DNA of 9,220 bases, from contig JAYREN010000134.1 in the NCBI GenBank assembly GCA_041908845.1, positions 1 through 9,220 on the forward strand. Reading direction: 5' to 3'. Both the position numbers and the translations under genes were made by a program. This document shows positions 1 through 6,330 of the stretch, one piece after another. This DNA is from JAYREN01 sp041908845. GTDB taxonomy: Bacteria > Acidobacteriota > Holophagae > Holophagales > Holophagaceae. How positions within the stretch are numbered: the stretch's first letter is position 1; the number at the start of each line of letters is the position of its first letter. The notes under the pieces were generated by a model that saw only the letters and a program-made list of their open reading frames with translations, had not been told where the DNA came from and did no database searches.

Positions 1-2
1 GA

Positions 3-29
3 CCAGGCCCCCCTGGGAGGCCCCGGCCT
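3..29. repeat. Two small adjacent inverted repeats downstream of panC
   Basis: Two short perfect inverted repeats lie side by side: CCAGG at 3-7 with CCTGG at 12-16 (4-base loop of C), and AGGCC at 18-22 with GGCCT at 25-29 (2-base loop). CAGGCC at 5'-side position 4 can alternatively pair with GGCCTG at 25-30 only partly, so the folding is ambiguous. They lie beyond the stronger stem at 41-60 and may add to a transcription stop or be remains of an intergenic repeat. In GC-rich DNA such short pairs can occur by chance. Confidence 0.3.
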
Positions 30-40
30 GACACATAGGA

Positions 41-60
41 TGCGGCCCGGACGGGCCGCA
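41..60 (-). terminator. Perfect 8-bp stem-loop after panC, possible terminator without U tract
   Basis: TGCGGCCC at 41-48 and GGGCCGCA at 53-60 are exact reverse complements around a 4-base loop. The stem begins 24 bases past the panC stop codon, where a terminator for the minus-strand block would be expected. The base after the stem on the minus strand starts TCCTATGTGT, so there is no run of T and it is not a canonical intrinsic terminator. It could act with Rho, protect the mRNA 3' end, or be a chance GC-rich hairpin. Nothing that looks like a gene was seen in the rest of 1-84. Confidence 0.45.
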
Positions 61-84
61 GTCCAGGACGTCATTCATCGAGGT

Positions 85-972
85 TCAGACGGGTTCCAGA
101 TGGCTGGTGAACTGGGCGGTATCGGGATCCGGGGCCAGCAGCACATTGTCGATGAGCCGGGTCTTCCCGACGATGGCCGCCACGCAGATCGCGGAGATAC
201 GGACGATATCCCGGTCCACGGGTTCCAGGGTCTGGGTGTCCACGATCTCGAGATACTGCAAGTCCACCTCGCCCAGGTGCTCCCGAGCCTTGGCCAATAA
301 TCTTTCCGGGCGTCGTTCGCCGTTCTGGAATTCGGTCTCGGCGGCGAAGAGGGCCCGGCTCAGGCCCAGGGCCCTCTTGCGGTCGATGGGTTCGAGATAG
401 GCATTCCGGCTGCTGAGGGCCAGGCCGTCGGTTTCCCGCACGGTGGGCGCCACCACGATGTCCACGGGCAGATTGAGATCCCGCACGATGCGCCGAATGA
501 TGACGGTCTGTTGGAGGTCCTTCTGCCCAAAGAAGGCCAGGTCGGGCTGCACCATGTTGAAGAGCTTGGCCACCACGGTGGCCACACCCCGGAAATGGCC
601 AGGCCGATGAGCGCCGCAGAGCTGCTCTCCCAGCTGACCGGGTTCCACGAAGGTGCAGAAGCCCGTGGGATAGACTTCGGAGGGTTCGGGCAGGAACAGG
701 ACGCTGACACCCAGCTTGAGGCAGAGGGCCTGGTCCCTTTCCAGGTCTCGGGGATATCGGGAGAGATCCTCGGTAGGACCGAACTGGGTGGGATTCACGA
801 ACACAGACACCACGGTGTGGTCGCAGCGGGCCGTGCTCTGGCGGATCAGGGCGGCATGTCCCTCGTGCAGGAAGCCCATGGTGGGGACGAAGCCAATGCG
901 GCTGCCATGCTCCCTGAGTGCCTTGAGAACGGCGCGCAGCTCGGAGATGGTTCGGACGATTCGCATGGACAA
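85..972 (-). CDS. panC: Pantothenate synthetase (pantoate--beta-alanine ligase)
   Basis: PanC is the cytoplasmic enzyme that joins pantoate to beta-alanine with ATP, through a pantoyl-adenylate, giving pantothenate for coenzyme A. The 295-residue product has the family's usual length and landmarks: PTMGFLHEGH at 30-39 (HIGH-type nucleotide-binding motif), VNPTQF at 59-64, GQKDLQQ at 149-155, LSSRN at 186-190 (KMSKS-like position) and TRLIDN at 271-276. It is complete and ends in TGA. The start is uncertain: the coordinates use TTG at 972-970, which sits 8 bases after GGGAG (985-981). An in-frame ATG two codons later (966-964) gives the more usual family N-terminus, but with 14-base spacing. 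The gene follows panB closely and must share its transcript. Family assignment is secure. Confidence 0.97.
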   Translation of the reverse strand: MSMRIVRTISELRAVLKALREHGSRIGFVPTMGFLHEGHAALIRQSTARCDHTVVSVFVNPTQFGPTEDLSRYPRDLERDQALCLKLGVSVLFLPEPSEVYPTGFCTFVEPGQLGEQLCGAHRPGHFRGVATVVAKLFNMVQPDLAFFGQKDLQQTVIIRRIVRDLNLPVDIVVAPTVRETDGLALSSRNAYLEPIDRKRALGLSRALFAAETEFQNGERRPERLLAKAREHLGEVDLQYLEIVDTQTLEPVDRDIVRISAICVAAIVGKTRLIDNVLLAPDPDTAQFTSHLEPV

Positions 973-980
973 GGGGGCTA

Positions 981-985
981 CTCCC
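981..985 (-). promoter_or_regulatory. Ribosome binding site of panC
   Basis: GGGAG on the minus strand lies 8 bases before the TTG at 972 and 14 bases before the ATG at 966. The spacing favours TTG as initiator, and so decides the annotated start. It lies in the short gap between the panB stop codon (999-1001) and panC. Confidence 0.5.
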
Positions 986-998
986 GTTGGATGGGTAA

Positions 999-1877
999 CT
1001 ACCGTTCAGTATCGGCCGGAGGCTGCCAAGCGTTCAAAAGCTTCCGTGTGGCCTCTGGCAGCATATAGGATTCGGCCGCAGCAGGGAACCCTTGGGATCG
1101 GGTGTCCTTGGCCCACTCGGACATGGCTTCAACCATCAAGCCAAATCCATCCATGTACTTACGTACGAACTTGGGCCCATTCTCCGGGAGTAGACCCAAT
1201 ACATCATGGAAGACCAGTACCTGGCCCGAACAACTCGCCCCAGCTCCGATGCCGATGGTGGGAATCTTCAGGACTTCGGTGACCTTGGCCGCCAGTTCCG
1301 CCGGGATCCCCTCGAGCACGAGCCCGAAACAGCCCGCCGCCTGAAGGGCCAGGGCGTCCTCCAGCAGTTCGAGGGCATGCTGACCATCCTTGGCCTGCAC
1401 CTTGTAGCCGCCCATGGCGTTGAGGGACTGAGGGGTGAGCCCCAGGTGGGCCATCACGGGGATTTCCGCATCAATCAGGGCCCGCACCACGGGGAGGCGC
1501 TTGGCGCCGCCCTCCAGCTTCACCCCTTGGGCTCCCGCGCGGATGAAGGAGCCGGCATTGGCGATCGCCTCCTCGAGGCTCAAGTGGTAGCTGAGGTAGG
1601 GCATGTCCGCCAGCAGGAGGGCCCGGGGGCGGGTGCGCGCCACGGCCTGAAGGTGATGAAGCATCATGGCCATGGTGACCGGCAGAGTGCTCTCGAAGCC
1701 GAGACACACATTGCCGAGGCTATCCCCCACCAGGATCGCGTCCACGCCGGCGGCATCGGCGATGCGGGCGGTGGGGGCGTCGTAGGCCGTGGTCATCACG
1801 ATCCTGCGGCCCTGCTCCCGCATGACGCCCAGTTCCGGGATGGTCACCTGGGAGCGGGAGTCGGACGCGTGGCTCAT
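999..1877 (-). CDS. panB: 3-methyl-2-oxobutanoate hydroxymethyltransferase (ketopantoate hydroxymethyltransferase)
   Basis: PanB transfers a hydroxymethyl group from methylene-tetrahydrofolate to 2-oxoisovalerate, giving ketopantoate, the first committed step to pantothenate. The 292-residue product is a slightly long but ordinary family member. Visible landmarks are TTAYDAPTA at 29-37, GDSLG at 51-55 (Asp52 is the expected metal ligand), ADMP at 90-93 (second metal Asp91), KLEGG at 120-124, MAHLGLTPQ at 142-150, VLEGIP at 187-192 (Glu189, catalytic-base position), GIGAG at 209-213 and FHDVLGL at 223-229. The ATG start overlaps the TGA of the upstream 1149-residue gene as ATGA, and a GGGGGAA stretch lies just before it, so translation is probably coupled. 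It ends in TAG, about 26 bases before panC. The ketopantoate reductase step (panE or ilvC) is not in the window. Confidence 0.97.
   Translation of the reverse strand: MSHASDSRSQVTIPELGVMREQGRRIVMTTAYDAPTARIADAAGVDAILVGDSLGNVCLGFESTLPVTMAMMLHHLQAVARTRPRALLLADMPYLSYHLSLEEAIANAGSFIRAGAQGVKLEGGAKRLPVVRALIDAEIPVMAHLGLTPQSLNAMGGYKVQAKDGQHALELLEDALALQAAGCFGLVLEGIPAELAAKVTEVLKIPTIGIGAGASCSGQVLVFHDVLGLLPENGPKFVRKYMDGFGLMVEAMSEWAKDTRSQGFPAAAESYMLPEATRKLLNAWQPPADTER
1874..1877 (-). other. ATGA stop/start overlap joining the large gene and panB
   Basis: On the minus strand the four bases ATGA contain the panB start (1877-1875) and the stop codon of the 1149-residue gene (1876-1874). Such overlaps usually mean that ribosomes finishing the first gene reinitiate on the second, tying PanB synthesis to that of the large protein. 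Confidence 0.85.
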
Positions 1878-4800
1878 GGGTTCCCCCGAACAGGATTCAC
1901 CACCGGCAGGCTCACCTGGGTGGGGGTCCAGTCTGCCAGAGGGTCCACCCGTTCGGGGAGGATGAACCGGAGTCCTGCCCCCTCGACGGCCAACCTGAAG
2001 CGGTGCACATCGGGGCGGCCCTGGAAGGCCATCGCATGGGCCTCTGGGATGCGGGACCAGAGTTCCTGGAAGGTGCCGTAGGCGTCCTGGAGCCGGGAAC
2101 GGGCTCCGAGTTTCTCACGGCGCTTGATGAGCAGGGCGGCGCTCTGGGAGCTGGCTTCGAGGGCCACGGCGGGGAAGCGCAGCTCCCGGGCCGCGCTCTG
2201 GACCTCGCTCCATGCGGTGAGGGCCTCGGCGACGATGGCCTCGCTCTGTTCCCCTGAGGTCATCAGGAGCAGGGCGTGGGCCCGATGCCATTCCATTTCC
2301 AGCCAGCGGGAGCCCGAACCCTCCACCGGCGCCTTGAGCAGCTCCAGCCGTGTCCAGGGGCCCTCCAGGCGGGCATTCCCACCCAGATCCTGGAGAAAGG
2401 CCGCCTCGGCCTGGAGACAGCGCAGCTTGGCCAACCGCTCACGCCACACCAGGCCGGCGCCCTCGAAGGTATCCGCCGCCCTCTGGAAGAGCCGGGCGGC
2501 ATCCCCCAGGGAGCCCCGGAAGGCCGCGATCTCAGCCTGGAGATAGGCGAAGTCTCCGCGCTCCGCGGCGGTGAGTCGCTCCGGTGGGGTGCTCAGGGCC
2601 TGCAGCAGTTCCATCTCGGCATCCACGGTTTCGCCCAGGGCTGCCAGAGTCCGCGCCTTCCAGACCCGGGCCCGCGCCACGCCAACCCGATCACCGATGG
2701 CAGAGAAGCGGCCGAGGGCGCTATCGAGATGGTGGAGCGCGGGGGCCAGACTCTGCTCGATGCTGCGGAAGCTTCCGATGAGCAAGTGGCATTCGCCTTG
2801 CAATTCCAGATCGTCCAGTAGTCGTGCCGCCTGCAGGGCCTCCCGGAGGTGGCTATAGGCGGCATCGGGCTGCCCCAGGGCGAGGCGGACATTGGCCAGG
2901 GAACCGAGCACACCCACGAGTCGGGCCAAATCCTGACCATGCTCTAGAAGGCGCAGGGCCGACTGCAGCGTACCGAGGGCCCGCTGGAACTGGCATTTCT
3001 GGCCCTGGGCCCGGCCCATTTCCAGCAGGAGCATCACCCGATCGCGATGACTGCCCGAGGGGGTTTCAGGGCCCAGGATCTGGAGCCCTTCCTCCAAGGC
3101 CTTCACTGCCTTGCCCTGGAAACCCTCTAGTCCATGCAGCTGTCCCAAGGCCAGCCGCAGCCGGGCCTGTTCAGTGTGTCGGGGGAACTCGGCCAGGGCT
3201 TCGGCGGCGGCCTGAACGGTTTTCAGGGCCCTGGGCACATTACGGAGACGGATGTGGAGGCAGGCCTGCTTGCGCAGCACCCGGGCGAGCTGGCCCTGAA
3301 AGGTTTCGCTTCGCTCTTGGCATTCATCCAGAGCGATCTGGGCCAGCCCCAGGGCCTCCAGGGCGAACTCATAGGGAGAACGCTCTCCCAGGACCTCGGA
3401 GGGAACGCGCCCCCCCAGAGTGCCCAGGGTCCAGGCATCCGCCAGGAATTCCCAGAGCCGGGCGCGTTGAGCCGAGCCGGGCTTGAGCTGGAGGGTCTGC
3501 TGCACCACGCGCTCTGCCTCCATCGGGGAGGGCGGGTCCTGCTCGATGGCCTCGAGGACGTGGGCCAGGGCTGTCTTTTCGTCCGAGGCCAAGGATTGAA
3601 GCTCCACGGACAGCACAGGGTGACCAGCCACTTCCTGGAGGGCACGCAGCAACGCCCTGGCCAGGCGGCGGGTCTCACCGGAGGAACTGCCCGCGAGGGC
3701 GATGGGTTTCAGCCGAGGGTCCGAAATGGAGGCTTGTCCATCCTTGGCGTGGACCAGCCGAGCACTCGCGGCGGCGCGCAGGGCCTCGTCCAAGGGATCC
3801 CCGGCGATACCCAGGGTCAGCCCCAAGGTGCGGTGATCCAGGGGGCGATCGGCCAGTGCCAAGGCCCGGACCACGGCCAGGCCCGCCGGACCGATCCGCT
3901 GCAGGCGGCCCGCCAGGATCTGGGCCACCAGATCCTCGTGCACAGTGATGGCACCCATGCGGCCCTCCGCCATGCACCAGCCCCTGGCACTCCAGACAAG
4001 GGTTCCGTCCAACTGGGCCTTTTCGAGGATGCCCTTCAGCAGGCCCGGGTTTCCGAGGCTGGCCTGCAGAAGCTCCTGAACGAAGGACTCAGAAAGGGCG
4101 TGACGGCCCAGCAGATCCGAGATCACTTCTCGCAGGGCAGCATCTTCGAGGCGGTTGAGGGTCATGAAGGAGACCGGGGCCTTGCCCTTCATGGGACCCA
4201 GAAAACCTCGGAGCGCGTTGGGCTGGCCCGCCGCGGTAAGGGTGAACAGCCATGGCACTTCAGTGCGAAGGGCCAGGGTGGACAGGAGGCGCTGGAGGCT
4301 CTCGTCCGCATGGTCAACACTGCGGACAAGGAACATGCGCGCATGCACCTCGACCGCAAAGGCAAAGACCTGGAGGGCAGCCTCGATTTCCTCCGCTTCG
4401 AGAGGGGTGCCCTCGAAGGAGGCCTTCCTTCCGCCCCGCAGGAAGGCGAAGGAAGGCAGCCTGCGGGCCAGAGTCCGGGACACCTCGGGGCTGCGGGCAT
4501 AGAAATCGGCCTCGAAGCCTCGCAGCAGCCCCTGCAGCAGGCGGGCCAGGAAGGCACTATCAGTCTCCCCATGGCTGACTTCGTAGGCGGCCACCCAGAG
4601 CCCCTCGGTTTCCGCCGACGCCGCAGCCCAGTCGGCCAGGGGATCCTGCCCCAGGCCCTCCTCGCCCATGAGCACGAGAATCCGCTCCATGGGAGCGGGG
4701 GCATTGAGGCCCAGAATCAGTGATTTGAGAAAGGTCAACTCCTGGGATCTGCCACGGATGGGCCGAGCCAGGTCGTCGGAGATGCGCGGAGCCTGGTCCC

Positions 4801-5323
4801 AGGGACCCTCTCCGCCCTGCTGGCCTGGCCCGCCGAGTCCCTCGAGAGCTCCCTTAAGGGCTTCCAGGCTTGTGGTGGCATCGCCCAGGGCCCGGGGAAT
4901 GAGCACCTGCCCTGGACGCAGCCTTAGGGCGGGCGCCAGCAGCAGGCGCGGCTGGGGGCTGAGTCGCAGGAGGTGTTCCAGGTGGCTAAGGAAGGCCTCT
5001 CGGCGGGGCTGAGCGTATTCCAGCCAAGCCTCCTCGAGACTCTGGCCGGGGAGCTCCTGGAGCAGCCAGGCCTGCTGGTCATCGAAACCGAAGCGGCAGG
5101 TGGTCGGATCCATGGGTTCCGCGTCGAGAAACCGCTGGAGGTAGACCTCCCGCAACTTATCTAAGTCCCGGTCCTGGGGACGGGGCCTCAGGACCTGGAG
5201 CAGCTGCAGCTCACTGCTTTCCCCGGCCCGCACAAGTTGGCACGAACATCCGCATGCCTCGTCCCCCCCTAGATCCAGCACCGGCGAGTACCAGATGCCG
5301 CCCAGCAGAAGGTCACGGCTCAT
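1874..5323 (-). CDS. Large kinase/STAND-like pseudo-ATPase protein with C-terminal TPR-like repeats
   Basis: I cannot name this 1149-residue gene; its architecture is readable. Residues 1-145 resemble a decayed protein-kinase domain: a glycine-loop-like stretch at 18-32, an ELPG-QSLEE hinge-like segment at 90-97, and LRLRPGQVLI at 133-142 where DLKPENILI would stand, with the catalytic Asp missing. From PIRGRSQEL at 188-196 it follows the AAA_16/STAND pattern. The Walker A site reads GEEGLGQD at 220-227, with Gln and Asp replacing Lys and Ser/Thr. The Walker B site reads FLVRSVDHADES at 331-342, with Arg-Ser replacing the two acidic residues. Residues about 480-700 are helical. About 720-957 carries degenerate TPR-like helical pairs, for example 803-838 and 923-957. 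There is no signal peptide or membrane segment, so it is probably a cytoplasmic scaffold or regulator. The ATG start has AGGGGG six bases upstream. It is the first gene of the transcript, coupled to panB. ATP hydrolysis looks unlikely. Confidence 0.8.
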   Translation of the reverse strand: MSRDLLLGGIWYSPVLDLGGDEACGCSCQLVRAGESSELQLLQVLRPRPQDRDLDKLREVYLQRFLDAEPMDPTTCRFGFDDQQAWLLQELPGQSLEEAWLEYAQPRREAFLSHLEHLLRLSPQPRLLLAPALRLRPGQVLIPRALGDATTSLEALKGALEGLGGPGQQGGEGPWDQAPRISDDLARPIRGRSQELTFLKSLILGLNAPAPMERILVLMGEEGLGQDPLADWAAASAETEGLWVAAYEVSHGETDSAFLARLLQGLLRGFEADFYARSPEVSRTLARRLPSFAFLRGGRKASFEGTPLEAEEIEAALQVFAFAVEVHARMFLVRSVDHADESLQRLLSTLALRTEVPWLFTLTAAGQPNALRGFLGPMKGKAPVSFMTLNRLEDAALREVISDLLGRHALSESFVQELLQASLGNPGLLKGILEKAQLDGTLVWSARGWCMAEGRMGAITVHEDLVAQILAGRLQRIGPAGLAVVRALALADRPLDHRTLGLTLGIAGDPLDEALRAAASARLVHAKDGQASISDPRLKPIALAGSSSGETRRLARALLRALQEVAGHPVLSVELQSLASDEKTALAHVLEAIEQDPPSPMEAERVVQQTLQLKPGSAQRARLWEFLADAWTLGTLGGRVPSEVLGERSPYEFALEALGLAQIALDECQERSETFQGQLARVLRKQACLHIRLRNVPRALKTVQAAAEALAEFPRHTEQARLRLALGQLHGLEGFQGKAVKALEEGLQILGPETPSGSHRDRVMLLLEMGRAQGQKCQFQRALGTLQSALRLLEHGQDLARLVGVLGSLANVRLALGQPDAAYSHLREALQAARLLDDLELQGECHLLIGSFRSIEQSLAPALHHLDSALGRFSAIGDRVGVARARVWKARTLAALGETVDAEMELLQALSTPPERLTAAERGDFAYLQAEIAAFRGSLGDAARLFQRAADTFEGAGLVWRERLAKLRCLQAEAAFLQDLGGNARLEGPWTRLELLKAPVEGSGSRWLEMEWHRAHALLLMTSGEQSEAIVAEALTAWSEVQSAARELRFPAVALEASSQSAALLIKRREKLGARSRLQDAYGTFQELWSRIPEAHAMAFQGRPDVHRFRLAVEGAGLRFILPERVDPLADWTPTQVSLPVVNPVRGNP

Positions 5324-5329
5324 GCGCCG

Positions 5330-5335
5330 CCCCCT
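5330..5335 (-). promoter_or_regulatory. Ribosome binding site of the 1149-residue gene
   Basis: AGGGGG on the minus strand lies 6 bases before the ATG at 5323, supporting that start. Just upstream, GAGTC (5337-5341) and GACTC (5347-5351) form a short inverted repeat around a 5-base loop in the leader. Its role, if any, is unknown. Confidence 0.5.
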
Positions 5336-5442
5336 GGAGTCGAGTGGACTCTGAGCCTGGATGGATCGAGGAACATGGAGGAAGTCTATCAGAGTGAGCC
5401 CTGGGGCGCGGAGGCTGCCCGGTTTCTGGGGCGGAGGAAGAA

Positions 5443-5471
5443 ATAATCACCCTCATCTCCCAAGGTGTGAA
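5443..5471 (-). promoter_or_regulatory. Candidate sigma-70-type promoter for the large gene-panB-panC block
   Basis: Reading the minus strand, TTCACA (5471-5466, five of six matches to TTGACA) is followed after exactly 17 bases by GATTAT (5448-5443, four of six matches to TATAAT). This lies in the only relatively AT-rich patch of the intergenic region and would give a leader of about 110 bases before the ATG at 5323. It was found by eye and chance matches are possible. I did not find an equally good promoter for actA on the plus strand. Confidence 0.35.
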
Positions 5472-5557
5472 AAATAGCGTTGAACATCTGATGACAATCC
5501 GGCGTCCCATTCGAGATGGTTCCATCCCTGCCGGGAGGACAACCTGAGTTTTCCCTC

Positions 5558-5563
5558 GGAGGT
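5558..5563 (+). promoter_or_regulatory. Ribosome binding site of actA
   Basis: GGAGGT is a near-perfect Shine-Dalgarno sequence 5 bases before the ATG at 5569. It fixes the start of the cytochrome gene and suggests strong translation. Confidence 0.75.
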
Positions 5564-5568
5564 ACTGC

Positions 5569-6132
5569 ATGCACTTGTTCGACCGTGTGTTCCGCCTCGT
5601 TCTGCCCCTGGGTGCGGTGGCGGTGCTGGGAACGGTCGTGGCCGTGGGCTGGTTCACCCAGCCTGACCGCTTCGCCAAGGGCTATGCCCCCGAGCAGCCC
5701 ATCCCCTTCTCTCATCAGCTGCATGCGGGAACGCTCAAGATGTCCTGCACCTATTGTCATTCCGGGGCCACCAAGTCCCGGGCGGCGGGGGTGCCCAGCG
5801 TGGAGACCTGCATGGGCTGCCACAAGGTCACCCGGACCGACCGCCCCGCCATCCAGGAACTGACCCGCATCTACAACGCGGGCGAGGCCCTGCCCTGGAA
5901 GCGGGTGCACACCCTGCCCGACCACGTGTTCTTCGACCATCGCCCCCACGTCAACGCCGGCATGGCCTGCCAGACCTGCCACGGGGAGGTCCAAAACATG
6001 CCGGTGATCACCCGGGAGATGGGCATGCGCATGGCCAACTGCCTGGCCTGCCACCGGGATCCCCATGCGGCCCTGCCCAAGGATTCCAAGATCACCCGCG
6101 CAGCCGAACACTGCGCCGCCTGCCACCGCTAG
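5569..6132 (+). CDS. actA: Alternative complex III subunit ActA, membrane-anchored pentaheme cytochrome c
   Basis: ActA is the multiheme cytochrome c of alternative complex III, the bc1 replacement that oxidises quinol and passes electrons to a periplasmic carrier or directly to an oxidase. The 187-residue product has a single N-terminal hydrophobic helix (about residues 7-29), likely an uncleaved anchor, then a periplasmic domain with five CXXCH heme-binding sites at residues 60-64, 81-85, 134-138, 158-162 and 182-186. Other His residues (49, 52, 119, 124, 127) could supply distal ligands. Five hemes, one anchor and an immediately downstream actB together fit ActA rather than other cytochrome c7/NrfH-like families. 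The TAG stop overlaps the ribosome binding site of the next gene. Maturation needs Sec export and a cytochrome c assembly system, neither encoded here. Confidence 0.93.
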   Translation: MHLFDRVFRLVLPLGAVAVLGTVVAVGWFTQPDRFAKGYAPEQPIPFSHQLHAGTLKMSCTYCHSGATKSRAAGVPSVETCMGCHKVTRTDRPAIQELTRIYNAGEALPWKRVHTLPDHVFFDHRPHVNAGMACQTCHGEVQNMPVITREMGMRMANCLACHRDPHAALPKDSKITRAAEHCAACHR

Positions 6133-6135
6133 GAG
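6131..6135 (+). promoter_or_regulatory. Ribosome binding site of the 60-residue gene, overlapping the actA stop
   Basis: AGGAG starts inside the actA TAG stop codon (6130-6132) and lies 5 bases before the ATG at 6141. A well-placed site of this quality is good support that the small downstream frame is translated. Confidence 0.7.
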
Positions 6136-6140
6136 TGACG

Positions 6141-6323
6141 ATGGAAGCCAAGAATCGCCGCCAGATCCTGGGAAGCGTGGCTGCCCTTTTGGCCGCACCC
6201 CTTGTGTTGGGGAAGGAAGCCCTGGTGCATGCCTTCCTGCCCAGGAAGACCGGCGCCGAGGCTCCAGAAGATCAGCCCCGGCCCCGCATCAACCCCCCTG
6301 CCCATTCGGTGAAGCGTGGTTAA
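6141..6323 (+). CDS. Small protein with Tat-like N-terminus between actA and actB
   Basis: This 60-residue frame is not one I recognise. It begins 8 bases after actA behind a clear AGGAG site and ends in TAA 7 bases before the actB ATG, so it fills the gap exactly as a real operon member would. Its N-terminus reads NRRQILGS (residues 5-12), followed by a hydrophobic Ala/Leu-rich stretch to about residue 24, resembling a twin-arginine signal or a single membrane helix. The C-terminal half (about 34-60) is polar and rich in Pro, Arg and Glu, with no cysteines and no cofactor motif. It might be a small accessory or structural subunit of alternative complex III, a chaperone-like leader, or a remnant of a larger Tat substrate. 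Because actB has a weak ribosome site, its translation may also serve to couple actA to actB. The function is open. Confidence 0.7.
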   Translation: MEAKNRRQILGSVAALLAAPLVLGKEALVHAFLPRKTGAEAPEDQPRPRINPPAHSVKRG

Positions 6324-6330
6324 GAACAGC

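Noticed and set aside
1206..2081. Open frame of 291 codons on the plus strand across panB and the end of the large gene
   Set aside because: It is antisense to panB, which is unambiguous, and its product has typical mirror-frame composition.
3134..4723. Open frame of 529 codons on the plus strand
   Set aside because: It is antisense to the 1149-residue gene, with Gly/Gln-rich shadow composition, no ribosome site and no domain.
5480..5485. TTGAAC as a -35 box for actA
   Set aside because: No acceptable -10 hexamer lies 16-18 bases downstream, so I do not call a plus-strand promoter.
5389..6198. Open frame of 269 codons on the minus strand covering actA and part of the intergenic region
   Set aside because: It opposes actA with its five heme motifs; the product is Gly/His/Ala-rich without any family features.
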